NCBI GenBank assembly: GCA_014904985.1
Contig: MU129011.1
Coordinates: forward strand, 138,537-202,536
DNA: 64,000 nucleotides
Reading direction: 5' to 3'
Source: Hydnum rufescens UP504
Lineage: Eukaryota; Basidiomycota; Agaricomycetes; Cantharellales; Hydnaceae
Position 1 is the first letter of the stretch, and each line of letters begins with the position of its first letter. Positions 44,950 to 56,115 of this stretch are shown one piece after another. The notes under the pieces were generated by a model, which had not been told where the DNA came from, did not search any database, and saw nothing but the letters and a program-made list of their open reading frames with translations. Both the position numbers and the translations under genes were made by a program.

Positions 44950-46072
44950 ATGACAACACTACAGATGAAATCTGATGTCCCAACATTTGCGAAACTCACA
45001 AACTGCAACTACATGGCATGGGTAACCCATGCCAGAGGACACCTTATGTCCCAAGGCATATGGAGTGTCATAGAATGGGAGAAGGAACCCGCCAAGTACC
45101 CCTCTCCTCCCAATCCTGTGGCCCCTAGCCAGACCTAAATGAGAAATGGATCAAATGGAAATGACAGGATGAAAAAGCACATAGTCTCCTCCTCAGCATC
45201 ATTGAGAATGACCAACAACCAACTGTGGCTGGAGTGATCAATGCAAAAGACCTCTGGGCCAAACTCACTGATGCACACAAGGTCCAACATAGCAGCTATG
45301 ACCACATTCTACACAAAGATTGCAATGCTAAAGCACAAGTACAAGGACGGGGACTCAATGCAAAACCACATCGCATCATACACAACCAACAACCACCTCC
45401 TCAGCCAAATTGACCCACAACACCAATTCACTGATGAATTCCTTGCCCAGCTGCTACTCATGTCCCTTCCACACCCATCCAATTGGGAAATCATCATAAT
45501 CTCTCTTGTCAACGCCACCACCGAAACCAAGCCCCTCATGTTCTGGGCCATCTCCACATGTCTCCTTGAGGAAACTGCCTGCCTCGCCGGAACTGGGCCA
45601 ACCAATGAGAACTCTGCATTGACAGTGAGGAAAGCTGATAGTCGAAACAAAAATCAAGGAAAAACACCCAATATGCCAGAGGACAAGAAGAACGCCACAT
45701 GCAATTACTGCATGAAACCTGGACACTCTATCAACGAGTGCCACCTCAAGCGCTGTACTGAGGAAGCTGCTGCTGCCAGAGAGGAGGCCACAAAGAGGAA
45801 AGGGAAGGAACCTGCCAGTGCCCACATTGCCAAGTCCACACACACTAAGTGGCAAGCCTCACCACCATCGACTGCATCCAATAGCGACTCTGACAGCACC
45901 ACAAATGCAAACATGGCCCAGACCCTCAGCTGGAAGGACCAAACACCCCAGTGGGAGACATCAGACACAGAGGACAACACAGTACATGTACTCATCACTC
46001 ACATGAACATAACTGCCCTTCACAACAATGACACATTCATCAACTCCAGCTGTTCACGCCACATGACTCCCT
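44950..46072 (+). pseudogene. Copia B gag and protease, frameshifted
   Basis: Starts MTTLQMKSDVPTFAKLTNC. A frame change near 45,135 leads to DLNEKWIKWK, followed by TGA where Trp is expected; a second change near 45,300 returns to the first frame. The zinc knuckle CNYCMKPGHSINEC (CX2CX4HX4C) is intact. The protease active-site position reads NSSCSRHMTP where copia elements have DSG plus (A/C)xRHM, so the catalytic Asp is lost (a G-to-A type change). Confidence 0.85.
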
Positions 46073-47300
46073 AACCGTGACTGGTTTGAAGAGGGCTCAC
46101 TCACACCACTGAAACAGCACATCCCCATCTGCCTTGGGGACAGATCCATCATACACGCAACAGAAAGGGGCTCACTCAAGTACCGCATGAATGCAGATGG
46201 GAGAGACAAAACTGTCATCATATTGGACGTACTCTACACTCTGAAACTCACCACCACACTACTATCTGTCGCCAGCTTCACTGCCCATGGAAAAAGTAGA
46301 GTCACCTTCGACAGAGACTACTGCCACGTCATCTCAGCAGAAAATGAGACCCAAGTCATCGATGCCAAAAAGGGATCAGGTGGCCTCTACCATGTCCTTG
46401 GACAACCTATTCCCCACACACAGAGCCACCTGGCAAAGAGAACCTGATCCATTGATATCAATGACCTCCACCAATGCCTTGGCCATGCCAACTATGACAC
46501 CATGAAGCAATTAATAGGAAAAGGTCTTATTGAAGGGTACGAAACAGTGGGAGGAAACCCTGAATTCTGCGAGGGCTGCATTCATGGAAAACACAAGTGG
46601 CAGCCATTCCCAACCAAGGAATTCCCCCAATCATCCCCATCACACCACCCCCTAGACCTCATACATTCCGAATGTCTGCGGCCCTATGAAAGAATCCATC
46701 AGAAAAAATTGCTACTTTGTGACTTTCATAGATGACAATACACGCTTTGTGTCCCTGTACTTGATGTGGCAAAGAGTGAGGTGAAGGAACACTTCAAAAC
46801 TTGGCAGGCCACAGTGGAACTCCTACATGGACGTAAAATCAAATGACTACAATCTGACAACAGTGGCTGAGTACACTGACAACTCCTTCAAATCCCACCT
46901 AAAAACCACATGCATCCAGCATGAAACCACTGCCCCAGATACCCCAAAACAGAATGGCCTGGCTGAATGAATGAACCGCACCATCATTGAAAAAATATGT
47001 TCTATGCTATGGGATGCCAAATTATCCAATGGATTCTGGGGGGAATGCACCTCAACAGCAGTCAAACTCATAAATATCAGTATGGCCTCAGCAGTACCCA
47101 ATGCCACCCCCTATGAAAAATGGCATGGCACCAAACCCTCTATCCTACACCTTCGACCATTCAGATGCCCAGCATACCCACACATACCCAAGGACAAACA
47201 AACTAAACTAGACCCCAAGCCATGGAAAGGCATCCTTCTGGGATACCAAGACAACTCCAAAGCATACAGAATCTGGGACCCAACCAGATGAAAAGTACGC
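46073..47300 (+). pseudogene. Copia B integrase region, with stops
   Basis: The pre-integrase block gives KGSGGLYHVLG and EFCEGCIHGKHKWQPFP (CX2C zinc-binding end). The core gives FVTFIDDNTRFVSLYL, HETTAPDTPKQNGLAE and the late NATPYEKWHGTKPSILHLRP and WKGILLGYQDNSKAYRIWDP. TGA stops (for example LAE*MN and ESAE-like *VH positions near 46,860) and frame changes interrupt it. Confidence 0.82.
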
Positions 47301-47307
47301 ATCTCAC

Positions 47308-49131
47308 ATGGACGTCATCTTCAACCCTGCCCTCAGATCCCATCAGCATAGCCACCCCGAGGTCCCCCCCCTCAATGCCCCACCTGAGGATACCCCAACT
47401 GATGAAGAACCCAACCTACCCACCACTCCTCCAATGCAGAACAATGCACCCACCCCAAAACCATGTCAACAACAAACTGAACTCGAATCCCTCAGCCCTG
47501 CACAAGAACTTGGGAAACGAGTCTCCCAACCCTCATGGAAGGTATGCCAGAATCTACCTACCCCTCCAATTGGCAATCCAACCATCAGCCCTACCAACAC
47601 TGAGGAGGACCCCATACAAACAAACCTTGTCCAATGTTTCTCCACCTCTGGACTCCTTAACAAACCCCACACCTATAGAGAAGCCATGAACTGCCCTGAT
47701 GCAAGCAAGTGGGAGGAAGCAGTAAACAAGGAACTTGCTGCAGTAGAAAAGATGAAAGTCCTTCAGGAATGTGCTCTGCCCCCAGGGTGGAAAGCCATTG
47801 GCACATGGTGCGTGTTCCACCTGAAGCAAAATGCAGATGAGTCCATTGAGCGATACAAGTGCCAACTTGTCGCCCAAGGATTCACCCAAAAACCCAGAAT
47901 TGACTTCCTCCAAACTGAAGCCCCTGTCACTAAAATCCAGTCAATCTGACTCCTACTCAGCCTAGCAGCCTCACTATCACTCTACATCCAACAATACAAT
48001 TTTGACATGGCCTACCTGAATGGAAAATTGAAGGAGGAAATATATGTCCAAATAATGGACAACATCACTGGTGAATACAACCACCTCAACGGAAAGGTAT
48101 TCCAACTACTCTGCACACTCTATGGCCTCAAACAGGCTGGCCGAATTTGGAATGATACCCTAGATACTGAAATCACAAACCTCGGATACACACGATGCAA
48201 TGCAGACACATGTGTCTACATCCACCAGGAAAAAGATTTCATAATATTCCTCACCGTCTATGTGGACAACCTCTTAATGCTTGGGAGCTGCCCAGGTACC
48301 ATGGATCAGCATGGAACCATCCTCCAGGGCCACTTCAAAATGCGAAAGACTGCTGATTCCCTGTCCACACAAGAATTCTTCATCCTCAGCACTACATTCA
48401 CCTATGACCAAAACTCATGCACCATTTCTATGTGCCAGGAGAGATACATCCAGGACATGCAGGAATGCTATGGCCTCACTGATGCAAAATCAGCATCAAC
48501 CCCCTTAGCAGCCGGATTTAAACCCACTGAAACAGACTGCCCAACTGACATAACTGAAAAGAAGGACATGGAAGGTGTACCATTCCAAAGCCTCATCAGC
48601 AGTCTAATGTACGCAGCAAGCTGCACCCATCCAGATATCGCGTATTCTGTGGGGGCCCTGTGTAAATTCACCTCCAATCCAGGCTGCTGCCACTGGAATG
48701 AGGCCAAACAGATCCTACGCTACCTAATCTCCACCCAAGACCACTCCCTCACCTATAATGGGAACTCTGTCAATGTAAACCAACTAGACCACAGTCTCGT
48801 CACTGCATATGCAGACTCTGACTTTGCCAGGAACATTGACAATCGCTGCTCAACCAGTGGATATGTGACTTTCCTCACAGGGGGTGCAATTTCCTGGAGC
48901 AGCAAATTACAGCCCATCATTGCACTATCCACTGGGGAAGCTGAGTACGTAGGGTCTGCCCTTGCTGGGATGGAAATCACATGGATACAGAACTTCCTTG
49001 CTGAGCTTGGTTTTCCTCAATCTAGTCCAACCATTCTCAGCTTGGACAATCAGTGCTGCATTCAATGGAATGAAAATCCCACAAACAACAGCCGCACCAA
49101 ACATATCCACACCAGATACCACTACACCTGA
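47308..49131 (+). pseudogene. Copia B reverse transcriptase and RNase H
   Basis: The frame 47308-47949 carries SKWEEAVNKELAAVEKMKV, WCVFHLKQNADESIERYKC and VAQGFTQKPRIDF. A TGA at 47947-47949 separates it from the intact frame 48007-49131: MAYLNGKLKEEIYVQI, LYGLKQAGRIWND, then VYVDNLLMLG, where the catalytic YVDD is YVDN (GAC or GAT to AAC). RNase H has YADSDFARNIDNRCSTSGY and STGEAEYVGSALAGMEI. The element could not encode an active polymerase. Confidence 0.9.
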
Positions 49132-49274
49132 CAACTGATTACCGAAGGGCACATCGCCGTCACCTATTGTCCCACCGAAGACATGGTAGCTGACATCCTG
49201 ATGAAGAACCTGAATCGTAACTCACATCAGAGATTCTCCCAGATGCTGGGATTGGTCCTGCATTCAAGTGGGAG

Positions 49275-49505
49275 TGTTGGTGGAATGCCCACGCGACCAA
49301 GGCTGAGTTAGCTTCCGGCATGAGGCCAAACCAGGGTTTCCTGCCTGCCTCTTTTCCTCAGTCTGCCCTCGCACGACTGAGGTAAAGTACCGCTCGACAC
49401 CTTTCCTGGGATATAATAATTAACCTACCATGTAGCTCTTTGTTATTAGGTATATACACTTAATATAGTCAGTCTGCCCTTGTGTGACTGAGCTCTTTGT
49501 TATTA
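49275..49505 (+). repeat. 3' LTR of copia B
   Basis: 231 bases, TGTTGGTGGAATGCCC to CTCTTTGTTATTA, followed by the target duplication AGCTA. Confidence 0.9.
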
Positions 49506-49903
49506 AGCTAAGCACTAGCTTCACTCTGAGCCCAGGGGAAAAGGTTGTGAGGGGAAGGAGACAATGGTCAAAGGATATAATGTAGTGACTGGGTGGAACA
49601 GTCACTACCCAAGGAGAGAAGAGCAGGTCAGTAAGAAGAACAGGGTTCTACTTACTGTTTCCCTATTTGGGTCTGTAGGTGCAACTCCAAGATCCAGGGA
49701 AGACTAGTAGTTAATGGCCACTAGATAAGCCAGCCAGATAGCCCAATAGAATGAGTAGAGGCAGAGACAAAGTCAATGGTTCATGGTTCTTGCAAGGCAT
49801 AGAGGTCCAGGCAAAAGTTTACTATTCAGAATCTCAGCATCTGCCATATATACATCACTTTTGAGTCTGAACTCCCTTATGTAATACACTATATTACAGA
49901 GTC

Positions 49904-50523
49904 CCCTACCTCAGTGCTGTGGGAAGCCAGATGTACCTTGCAGTTGGCACTCATCCAGACATTGCCTATGCAGTGGGAGTACTGAGCAGGTTCAACTCAT
50001 GTGCAGGACCCCAGCACTGGAGAGCTGTCCAAAGAGTTTTCCAATACCTTCATGGCACCTCAGATCTTGCCTTGGAATATGGTCCCTCTTCTTTTGGTCC
50101 TGGCTCATTGGGTACTCAGATGCAGACCATGGTGGGGATGTGGACAGTGGCCACTCTACAAATGGCTATGCCTTTTTCATTGGGTCCAGCTGTGTTAATT
50201 GGAGCAGCAAACAGCAAACAGTGGTTGCCCAGTCAACTACAGAGGCTGAATACATTGCCTCAAACCATGCAGGAGCTGAGGCCATCTGGCTGAGACAATT
50301 CCTCCAAGAGCTCAGTTACCCCCCAACTGGGCCAACAACCATCTATGCCAACAACCAATCTGCAATTGCTGTTGCTAGAAATCCAGAGCACCATGGACAA
50401 ATGAAACACCTTCACCTGTCCTATCACTGGATTCATGACCAAGTGGAGCTGGGGACTATTCAACTTGAATATGTTCTGACTTCAGAGATGACAGCAGACA
50501 TCTTCACAAAGGGGTTGGTTTGA
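49904..50523 (+). pseudogene. Copia A RT end and RNase H
   Basis: Continues the RT cut at 44522: VPYLSAVGSQMYLAVGTHPD, IAYAVGVLSRFNSCAG. A frame change near 50,110 is followed by SDADHGGDVDSGHSTNGYAF, VNWSSKQQTVVAQSTTEAEY and TADIFTKGLV, ending at TGA 50521-50523. The related copy at 63752-64000 has CGA at this stop and reads on 18 codons to a TAA overlapping the polypurine tract, so this stop is a secondary C-to-T change. Confidence 0.88.
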
Positions 50524-50588
50524 GTGAAGCATGAGGAATGCTGCAAGAGATTGGGGTTGGTTAGGCTAGGAGGCAAATAAAGTGGGAG

Positions 50589-50872
50589 TGTTGAGATGTG
50601 ATGGGTATCCCATTTCATATTTCTATTCTCTTATTCACATATTTGTTATTTGCCCCTATTCCCTTTTTTGGTTAGCACCACCTATGGCATTTGGTGATCT
50701 TGGACCAGATGCCCTTTATATACCTTGGAGTTCTGGAGGCAGTTCCTTAGTTTGACTCTGAACTCCAGGTATGTCTCTTTTCTTCTCACTCATGTATATA
50801 TCTTCATTCTATTTTGACACCTCTGAACTCCAGATATCACCCTTCATGTGATCCAGCTCTAGACACTTCTCA
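50589..50872 (+). repeat. 3' LTR of copia A
   Basis: TGTTGAGATGTGATGGG to CTAGACACTTCTCA, preceded by the tract AATAAAGTGGGAG. It carries two copies of the segment ending CTCTGAACTCCAG, where the 5' LTR has one and the LTR at 63398-63751 has three. Confidence 0.85.
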
Positions 50873-50889
50873 GATATCCATCTCACAAA

Positions 50890-51085
50890 GTCCCTATCAG
50901 GGCATGGACACTGAAGTGGAGAGCACATACCCAACTGGAGGTCATGGCAAACACCAGTGAAAACTTTTTGTGATTGGCTGGAGTGGAAGCTTCATGCCCA
51001 TGCCTTTGGAACTCCCCTTTCCACCAGACCAAGTGTAGCTCTGGTCTGGTTACAAGACCAACCTGTTCACACACTCCAATGTTGA
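50890..51085 (+). repeat. Repeat copy flanking the transposon island (right)
   Basis: Inverted relative to 33415-33600: GGAAGCTTCATGCCC, GGAACTCCCCTTTCC and TGGTCTGGTTACAAGACC match the complements of the left copy in reverse order. There is no coding capacity. Confidence 0.65.
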
Positions 51086-51720
51086 CACAATATTGAATAA
51101 GACAGCATAGGCTGATGTCCATGGCACCTAGTTAGGCCATGCTTTCAGTTTTCAGATGCCCCATCAATCTCTCATGGGGGACTTGTAAATTTGTCTGCCC
51201 TCTGAATCCAAGTGCCTGTGACCTCTGTTTTAACCCTGTTCCTATTTGAGAACACCTTACCCTCCTTCCTCACTGTTATGATGCAATGCCAGCACCATCA
51301 CATCAGGAAAATCTTTACCACTCCATATTAAGGTACTTGTCAGGATTCAGGAACCCTGTTTGTAGGGGTTTCTTCTTGATGGAGTGTGAGAAACCAAAGG
51401 GAGGATTTGAGTTTGGAGCTCAAAACCTTGCCTTAATATGCCAAGGCAAAACAGGTACTTCCCTCCCTATTTAGCTGGGAATGCCTGTAGGCTTTTTAGA
51501 ACAGTACTAAGGTAGGTAGCTATCTGTACTGGCAATAAGAGTGTCTGAGACAAGCTGTCCCAGAGCTAATTAAATGGGTAGGGTTCAGAAGAGAGGATGA
51601 TACTGTCCTCAAGCAGTTGTCAGTCAGTAGATGAGAGGAGCTGCCAGTCCTCAAGGTGGGTATGAGTCAGAAACTGAGGGGTTTGGCTATCCTCAGATTT
51701 TCAGGTAGGTGTCAGGTGTA

Positions 51721-51901
51721 TGGATGCCTAGGTTCAGGTTTAAACCTTGAGAACCTGGGTTTAAACCTAAACCAGACCCAGGTCTGGTTCCATTGGGGTC
51801 AGGTTTCATTTGATTTTCTTCAGGTCAGGTTCAGGTTTTGCCCTTGCCCTGAATCCAAAAACCTGTCTCAAACCAGGTTTAAACCTGAACCTGAAAGGTA
51901 G
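51721..51901. repeat. AGGTTCAGGTT-rich element, copy 1
   Basis: Starts GGATGCCTAGGTTCAGGTT. It is built from repeats and inverted copies of AGGTTCAGGTTTAAACC and ends AACCTGAACCTGAAAGG, so it can fold. It has no coding frame. Confidence 0.7.
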
Positions 51902-52570
51902 GGTGCAGGTTCCATTCCTACAATCCTCTTAGTCCAAAGGCACAATGATGCAGAGGAGGGCTAGTGAATGTAGGAGTAGCCAAGTTGGCAAGAGCCAGAT
52001 CACTTCTGGCTGTCATGGCATGTGTCTGGTCTGCCAGGACATTTGTGCTGCTGGGAGGGGGACTCTAGGCAGCTTCTTTCCCAACCCCCCCACCCTTCAT
52101 TTTGTCTACAAACTGGCTTAGTCATGAGAGTGGCAGATAATCCCACCACCCACACAGTCATATCTGCCACCCTCATGCACCAAGATCAGTGAAGCAATTG
52201 CTTTGCAATCTCTCACACAATCATGCCAGTAGAGACAAGTGTTTTGCTGATGAGCAAATGGATACAAACTTGCTAGCATGTAAATTGACCATTATTCTGA
52301 CACTAAATCTGGCAATTTTCACATGTGACTATAGTTCTGGAGTCAGAAGTCACATGACTCAGCAATCAAATGAGGTAATTGGTACAGGTCACAAGTCACA
52401 TGACAGAATGTAGTGACTAAATACCATCTCCAGAAGATGTGTGAGCAATAAATTGAAGTGCAAGGGGGGTAGGAAAGAGAGGTGGATCTAAAGCAGGATG
52501 TAAAGGGAGTGGCAGAGGCAGAGACTTGAGCAGAGGGTCTATATACTTTGTAGTACCCCCTGAAAATGTT

Positions 52571-52741
52571 GGCATCCCCCATACCTCAGGTTTCAGGTTT
52601 AAACCAGAACCTGACCTGAATGGAACTGAACCTCAGGTCAGGTTCAGGTTTTTCCCTCATGGATGATTTCAGGTTCAGGTCAGGTTTAGGTTTTGCCCAA
52701 ATTGGGAAAAACCAAACCAAAACCAAACCTAGGCATCCCTA
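52571..52741. repeat. AGGTTCAGGTT-rich element, copy 2
   Basis: The same building blocks as 51721-51901. It ends AACCTAGGCATCCCTA, the reverse complement of the start of copy 1. Confidence 0.7.
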
Positions 52742-53653
52742 GTCAGGTGTCTCAGGATTCAGTCTTTCTTGTGCCAGCTGGTTGTTAAGCTGAGCCCACA
52801 GAAATCTTACAAGGTCTAGGTGTTGACCAAGGAATATCCTCACACAGCTTCACAAAAGCTCTTGTGGCTTGTAGTGGTATGAGGGAAAGAATTATTATTC
52901 TTGGGGGTGTAATGCTAGTAGTCTAGAACTCCTGAGTGGCACATGGCATTGGTTTATTTTTAGATGGATTCCAGATCTGGCTGGCCTTTTCCTATTATGG
53001 AAAGCTCCATTAAGCCTGGAGGGTCCTTGGTCTATTTAGGGAACTTGCTACAGAGTCTAGACAGCAGCATGTTTCAGGTGACACAATTCCCTTTAGTCGT
53101 TGACTTATAGGTTTTTAATCATCCTGATTTCTGTCCCTTGTCTGTCTCCAAGCCAATTTGTGTATGTAGGTAGCCTAGCTGAGGACTTAAGGTCCAAATA
53201 ATGAGAATTTGGCATTTTCTTACCCTAAATTTCATACCCTTCTACACTGTTCAGTATCCAATATCATTTGAGTACAGTGCCCATAAGGAACTTGACCAAC
53301 AGTCACCAACCTGACTGCACACATTCTTACCTACAGACAGGCTGAGCAACAAGAGCAGATGAGCAGAAATTACTGGTCCCAAACAAATAATTAGACTGCA
53401 TATTTTTTTCTTGACTGAAAATATTGTAGAATGGTCTAGATGGTCTGTGTGGTCAGGTTAGTCCTGAGCAGCACCACTGCTCAGGGCCCCAGGACTCTTC
53501 TGGTGTAGGGTTTGAATCATCTTTTTGGATAAGAGTACCCTTCGGGAGTCCTAATATGTCTCGGCAATGAACGACCCTCAGTGTTTGTGCAAATTATATG
53601 AAATCTAACACGCTGAAACAATCACAAATCTGCGGCACTCCGTAGCCGAATCT

Positions 53654-55649
53654 TTATCCTGTTCCCCAGTTGAAGTGTCTGTTACCGTAACTGCCCCGAC
53701 GTCCGTCACCAGGGCCCGAAAATGAACTAGTCTGGAAAAAGACATTTTGAAAGGGCCCTCCTCCAAAGTTGAATGGGTGGCCACCTTGACCCTGGGTCGG
53801 GTCATTAGGATCATCACCACGGTCGAACCGTGCTCGAAGTTCTAGATGAATCCGGATAAACGATCGTACGACGAAAGCCGGATAGATTCAGAAACCGCAC
53901 CAGGATTACTCAAAACTTCGTACGCTTCATTCACAGCTGCCATCTTGGCTTCGCTCCCCCCTTTGTCCGGATGGGAGCTCATCGTTGCCTTGCGGCTATT
54001 TCCATGATACAGAAAGTTAGTTGTGATTCAAAAATTATTCAGGTAAATCAAGTACACACTAGCCCTTTTTGATGGTCTTCTGATCTGCGTCGCGACTAAT
54101 GCCAAGGACCTTGTAATAGTCTTTCTGTCTGGCCTGCTTTAATAGTCGACGAGCTCTCTCAACCTTCTCGGCAATCTAGGGTTCAAGCATTCAGCGGCGG
54201 GCGGAATGCCAGGCAGGAAATAAGAGAATACAGACTTCCTGATTGTTCCTCCCGCTTGCCTCAAATGCCTGTTCAAAAGCCCGAAGAGCATCTTCCCACT
54301 CTTCCGCCTTGAGTCTCGCCTCTCCTCGTCCGATAAGGCCATCTAGATTGTTCTCATCCATACGAAGCGTCTCCTGACACCAAGAGTTCCCCATGGTCAC
54401 TTGTCCACTTCTGACAAATGCTCTGCACATGAGGGAGTATATTCGCAGCCTCCGTGGGGACTTTTGGCGCGGTATTATATTCGAAGGGAGGGCAAGGGAG
54501 GGGCCTGTGGCCTCGTCTAATGCTGCGTCGAAGTTGAGTGCAAGGCCACCTTCATCCGAATTTCTCTCGGATGAAGTAGATAGAGAACCGACGAGTTTGA
54601 TAATCCCGTTCCAATTGGATGCTTGCTCCAAAATATCGAGCTTGATGAAATCTCTATCAAAGGCTTTGATTGTGTGATACGCTATCCGACAAGCTTTGCT
54701 GTCAGGGTCGAAGTGTAAACACTGTTTCAGTGCTTGGAGAGCCTGAGGATTTGGAGGGAGGAGATAGTATGACATATTGGATAGGCGCTGAAATAGGGCG
54801 CCAGACGGAGAGGTCAAGTGCGTTAGGCGGCTAAATTTGAAAGTTCATTGGAAAAGGATCATATTGAGGGCCAACAATGAGGACCTGAGATCAAGGCGAG
54901 ATTACGCACGTCAAATCACCAATGGCCAGCTCAAGGTCTCCAGATGCCAAGGCACATTCGACACGGAGTTCTCGGAGCCAGACGGCGTGCGAGGCAGTGA
55001 TCAAAGCATTCGTAGCTTGCTCGATACATTCATCATGCTTTTGGGCGTTGGCGGCGGATTGGGCTTTCGTGGTAGCAACCTCACCCTCTGAGAAGGAAAA
55101 TAGCTACATGTGTTGCCCGTCAATAGGTTGTGAAGAAGACAGCATTGACGCCTGACCAGATCCACCGCTTCCTTGTCGCCATTTCCATTCTGCTTAGTAT
55201 ATGCCTTGGCTAGTTTCTTGGCCTCGACCCAGTTACCTTCTCTTGCGTATACCCTGGCCTTGATGAGCATTGCCTTACCGAAAGTCCCGCTAGTGAGGCG
55301 CAATACAGTGTTGCAATCATCGAGAGCATTGGAGTGTCGATTGAGGGAGAGGTAGGCAGTGGCTCGTTTATAGTATAGAAGATAGTCGGAGGGCGATTGC
55401 TCTGCGAATATATAATCCTTCATTTGGTGTTTAATCTGGGGCACAATGACACTTACGTAGGGCTTCTGTGTACGTCCGCGCAGCATCAGCGAACTGCCCG
55501 ACTGAGAGGTAGGCATTGGCACGCAAAATGAGTGGTCGCAATGCAACAGACTCTACGCCCCCACTCGTTAGCCTACTCTCAATTTCAGGAGTCGCGTGAG
55601 CAAGACTGAAGAAAAGAGAGAGAGCGTGAAGAAAGCATGGGAGACGCAT
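53654..55649 (-). CDS. DNAJC3: ER co-chaperone with TPR and J domains (DNAJC3/P58IPK-like)
   Basis: Starts MRLPCFLHALSLFFSLAHA, a clear signal peptide, which places it in the ER lumen, where P58IPK binds unfolded substrates and stimulates the Hsp70 BiP. TPR repeats follow: LILRANAYLSVGQFADAART, YKRATAYLSLNRHSNALDDC, KARVYAREGNWVEAKKLAKA, and a second set through NPQALQALKQCLHFDPDSKA and RGEARLKAEEWEDALRAFEQ. The J domain reads RQKDYYKVLGISRDADQKTI. An intron with donor GTGTGT joins KKGY to RKATMSSHPDKGGSEAKMA, so the essential HPD is present, followed by AVNEAYEVLSNP. The Gly/Phe-rich tail (RARFDRGDDPNDPTQG, GGHPFNFGGG) ends NRHFNWGTG at TAA 53656-53654. This layout is the full-length P58IPK plan. 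There is no KDEL-type signal, as in known members. Confidence 0.88.
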
Positions 55650-56115
55650 TCAAGTCTTTATGATGCAGTCGGGGCCTCAGTAGGTTCAGTCTCAACAAGA
55701 ATATAAGGGTTTTCAATTCAGCCAGTGGCAACCTGAGGTGCTGGCAAATTGGTGACGCGGAGTTTGCCGCGGACCCCAGAGGCAATACCGCCTAATCTCC
55801 AGCCTCAGTCCATATTTTAGATCCATGTGGGCTTTCTAATTGATGCACACTGTTGTTTATTCTGCCGTAATGATATGAACTTCAGTCTGGGGGAAACCAA
55901 TATTTTATTGAGGGGAGAATACAGCGGTGATGCGAATTTCCCAGCCACAAGGCTCGCCCCCTTCGAGATGTGGACCTGGTTCCTCGAGGACCAAGGGTGC
56001 GACGGATGCGATTCGCGTCGCTTGGGGTTCCCATTATCGGCGAAGTGCGAAAGACAAAAGAAAGGGGGAGGTGGAGCTAGCGTGTGGATTGAGTGGGCGA
56101 GATAGGCGGTCCTAT
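55650..56115. other. Intergenic, promoter of the DNAJC3-like gene
   Basis: The 466 bases upstream of the DNAJC3-like start and downstream of the next gene. No gene or repeat was recognised. Confidence 0.4.

Larger units (their letters stand above)
44688..49505 (+). mobile_element. Full-length Ty1/copia retrotransposon family B
   Basis: A 4,818-bp element with 231-bp LTRs at both ends, a half-tRNA primer-binding site, gag, protease, integrase, reverse transcriptase and RNase H in copia order, and a purine tract (AGTGGGAG) before the 3' LTR. The 5-bp target duplication AGCTA stands at 44683-44687 and 49506-49510. The two LTRs differ at about 16 positions, nearly all transitions. It is structurally complete but coding-dead. 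It lies inside the family C solo LTR. Confidence 0.92.
44523..49898. mobile_element. Solo LTR family C (TGTAAC...ATTACA), split by copia B
   Basis: The 5-bp target duplication GAGTC is present at 44518-44522 and 49899-49903, inside the RT of copia A. The element begins TGTAACAAAGTGCC and ends CACTATATTACA, so the ends pair (TGTAA/TTACA). Removing copia B and one AGCTA leaves about 553 bp (44523-44687 plus 49511-49898) with no frames. This size and structure fit a solo LTR. Confidence 0.82.
33993..50872 (+). mobile_element. Ty1/copia retrotransposon family A, broken by nested insertions
   Basis: The outer element of the island. Its own parts, in order, are: 5' LTR (interrupted), half-tRNA primer-binding site, gag fragment, C-terminal integrase fragment, reverse transcriptase, RNase H, polypurine tract and 3' LTR. 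Gag-protease-integrase core is missing and the giant foldback stands in its place. The INT-RT-RNase H order (integrase before RT) defines copia rather than gypsy. All coding parts carry stops or frameshifts. Target duplications are not evident: the five bases before the 5' LTR (CCTAT) and after the 3' LTR (GATAT) agree at only three positions. Confidence 0.85.
50873..53653. other. CpG-poor repeat-derived region, no gene
   Basis: Continues the low-CpG composition of the island up to about 53,530, then changes to genic composition. It holds the right copy of the island-flanking repeat and two AGGTTCAGGTT elements, listed separately. The small frames have no family features. Confidence 0.5.

Noticed and set aside
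33993..50872. Copia A as an active element
   Set aside because: Gag is truncated, the integrase core is absent, RT has stops and a frameshift, and other insertions lie in its LTR and pol.
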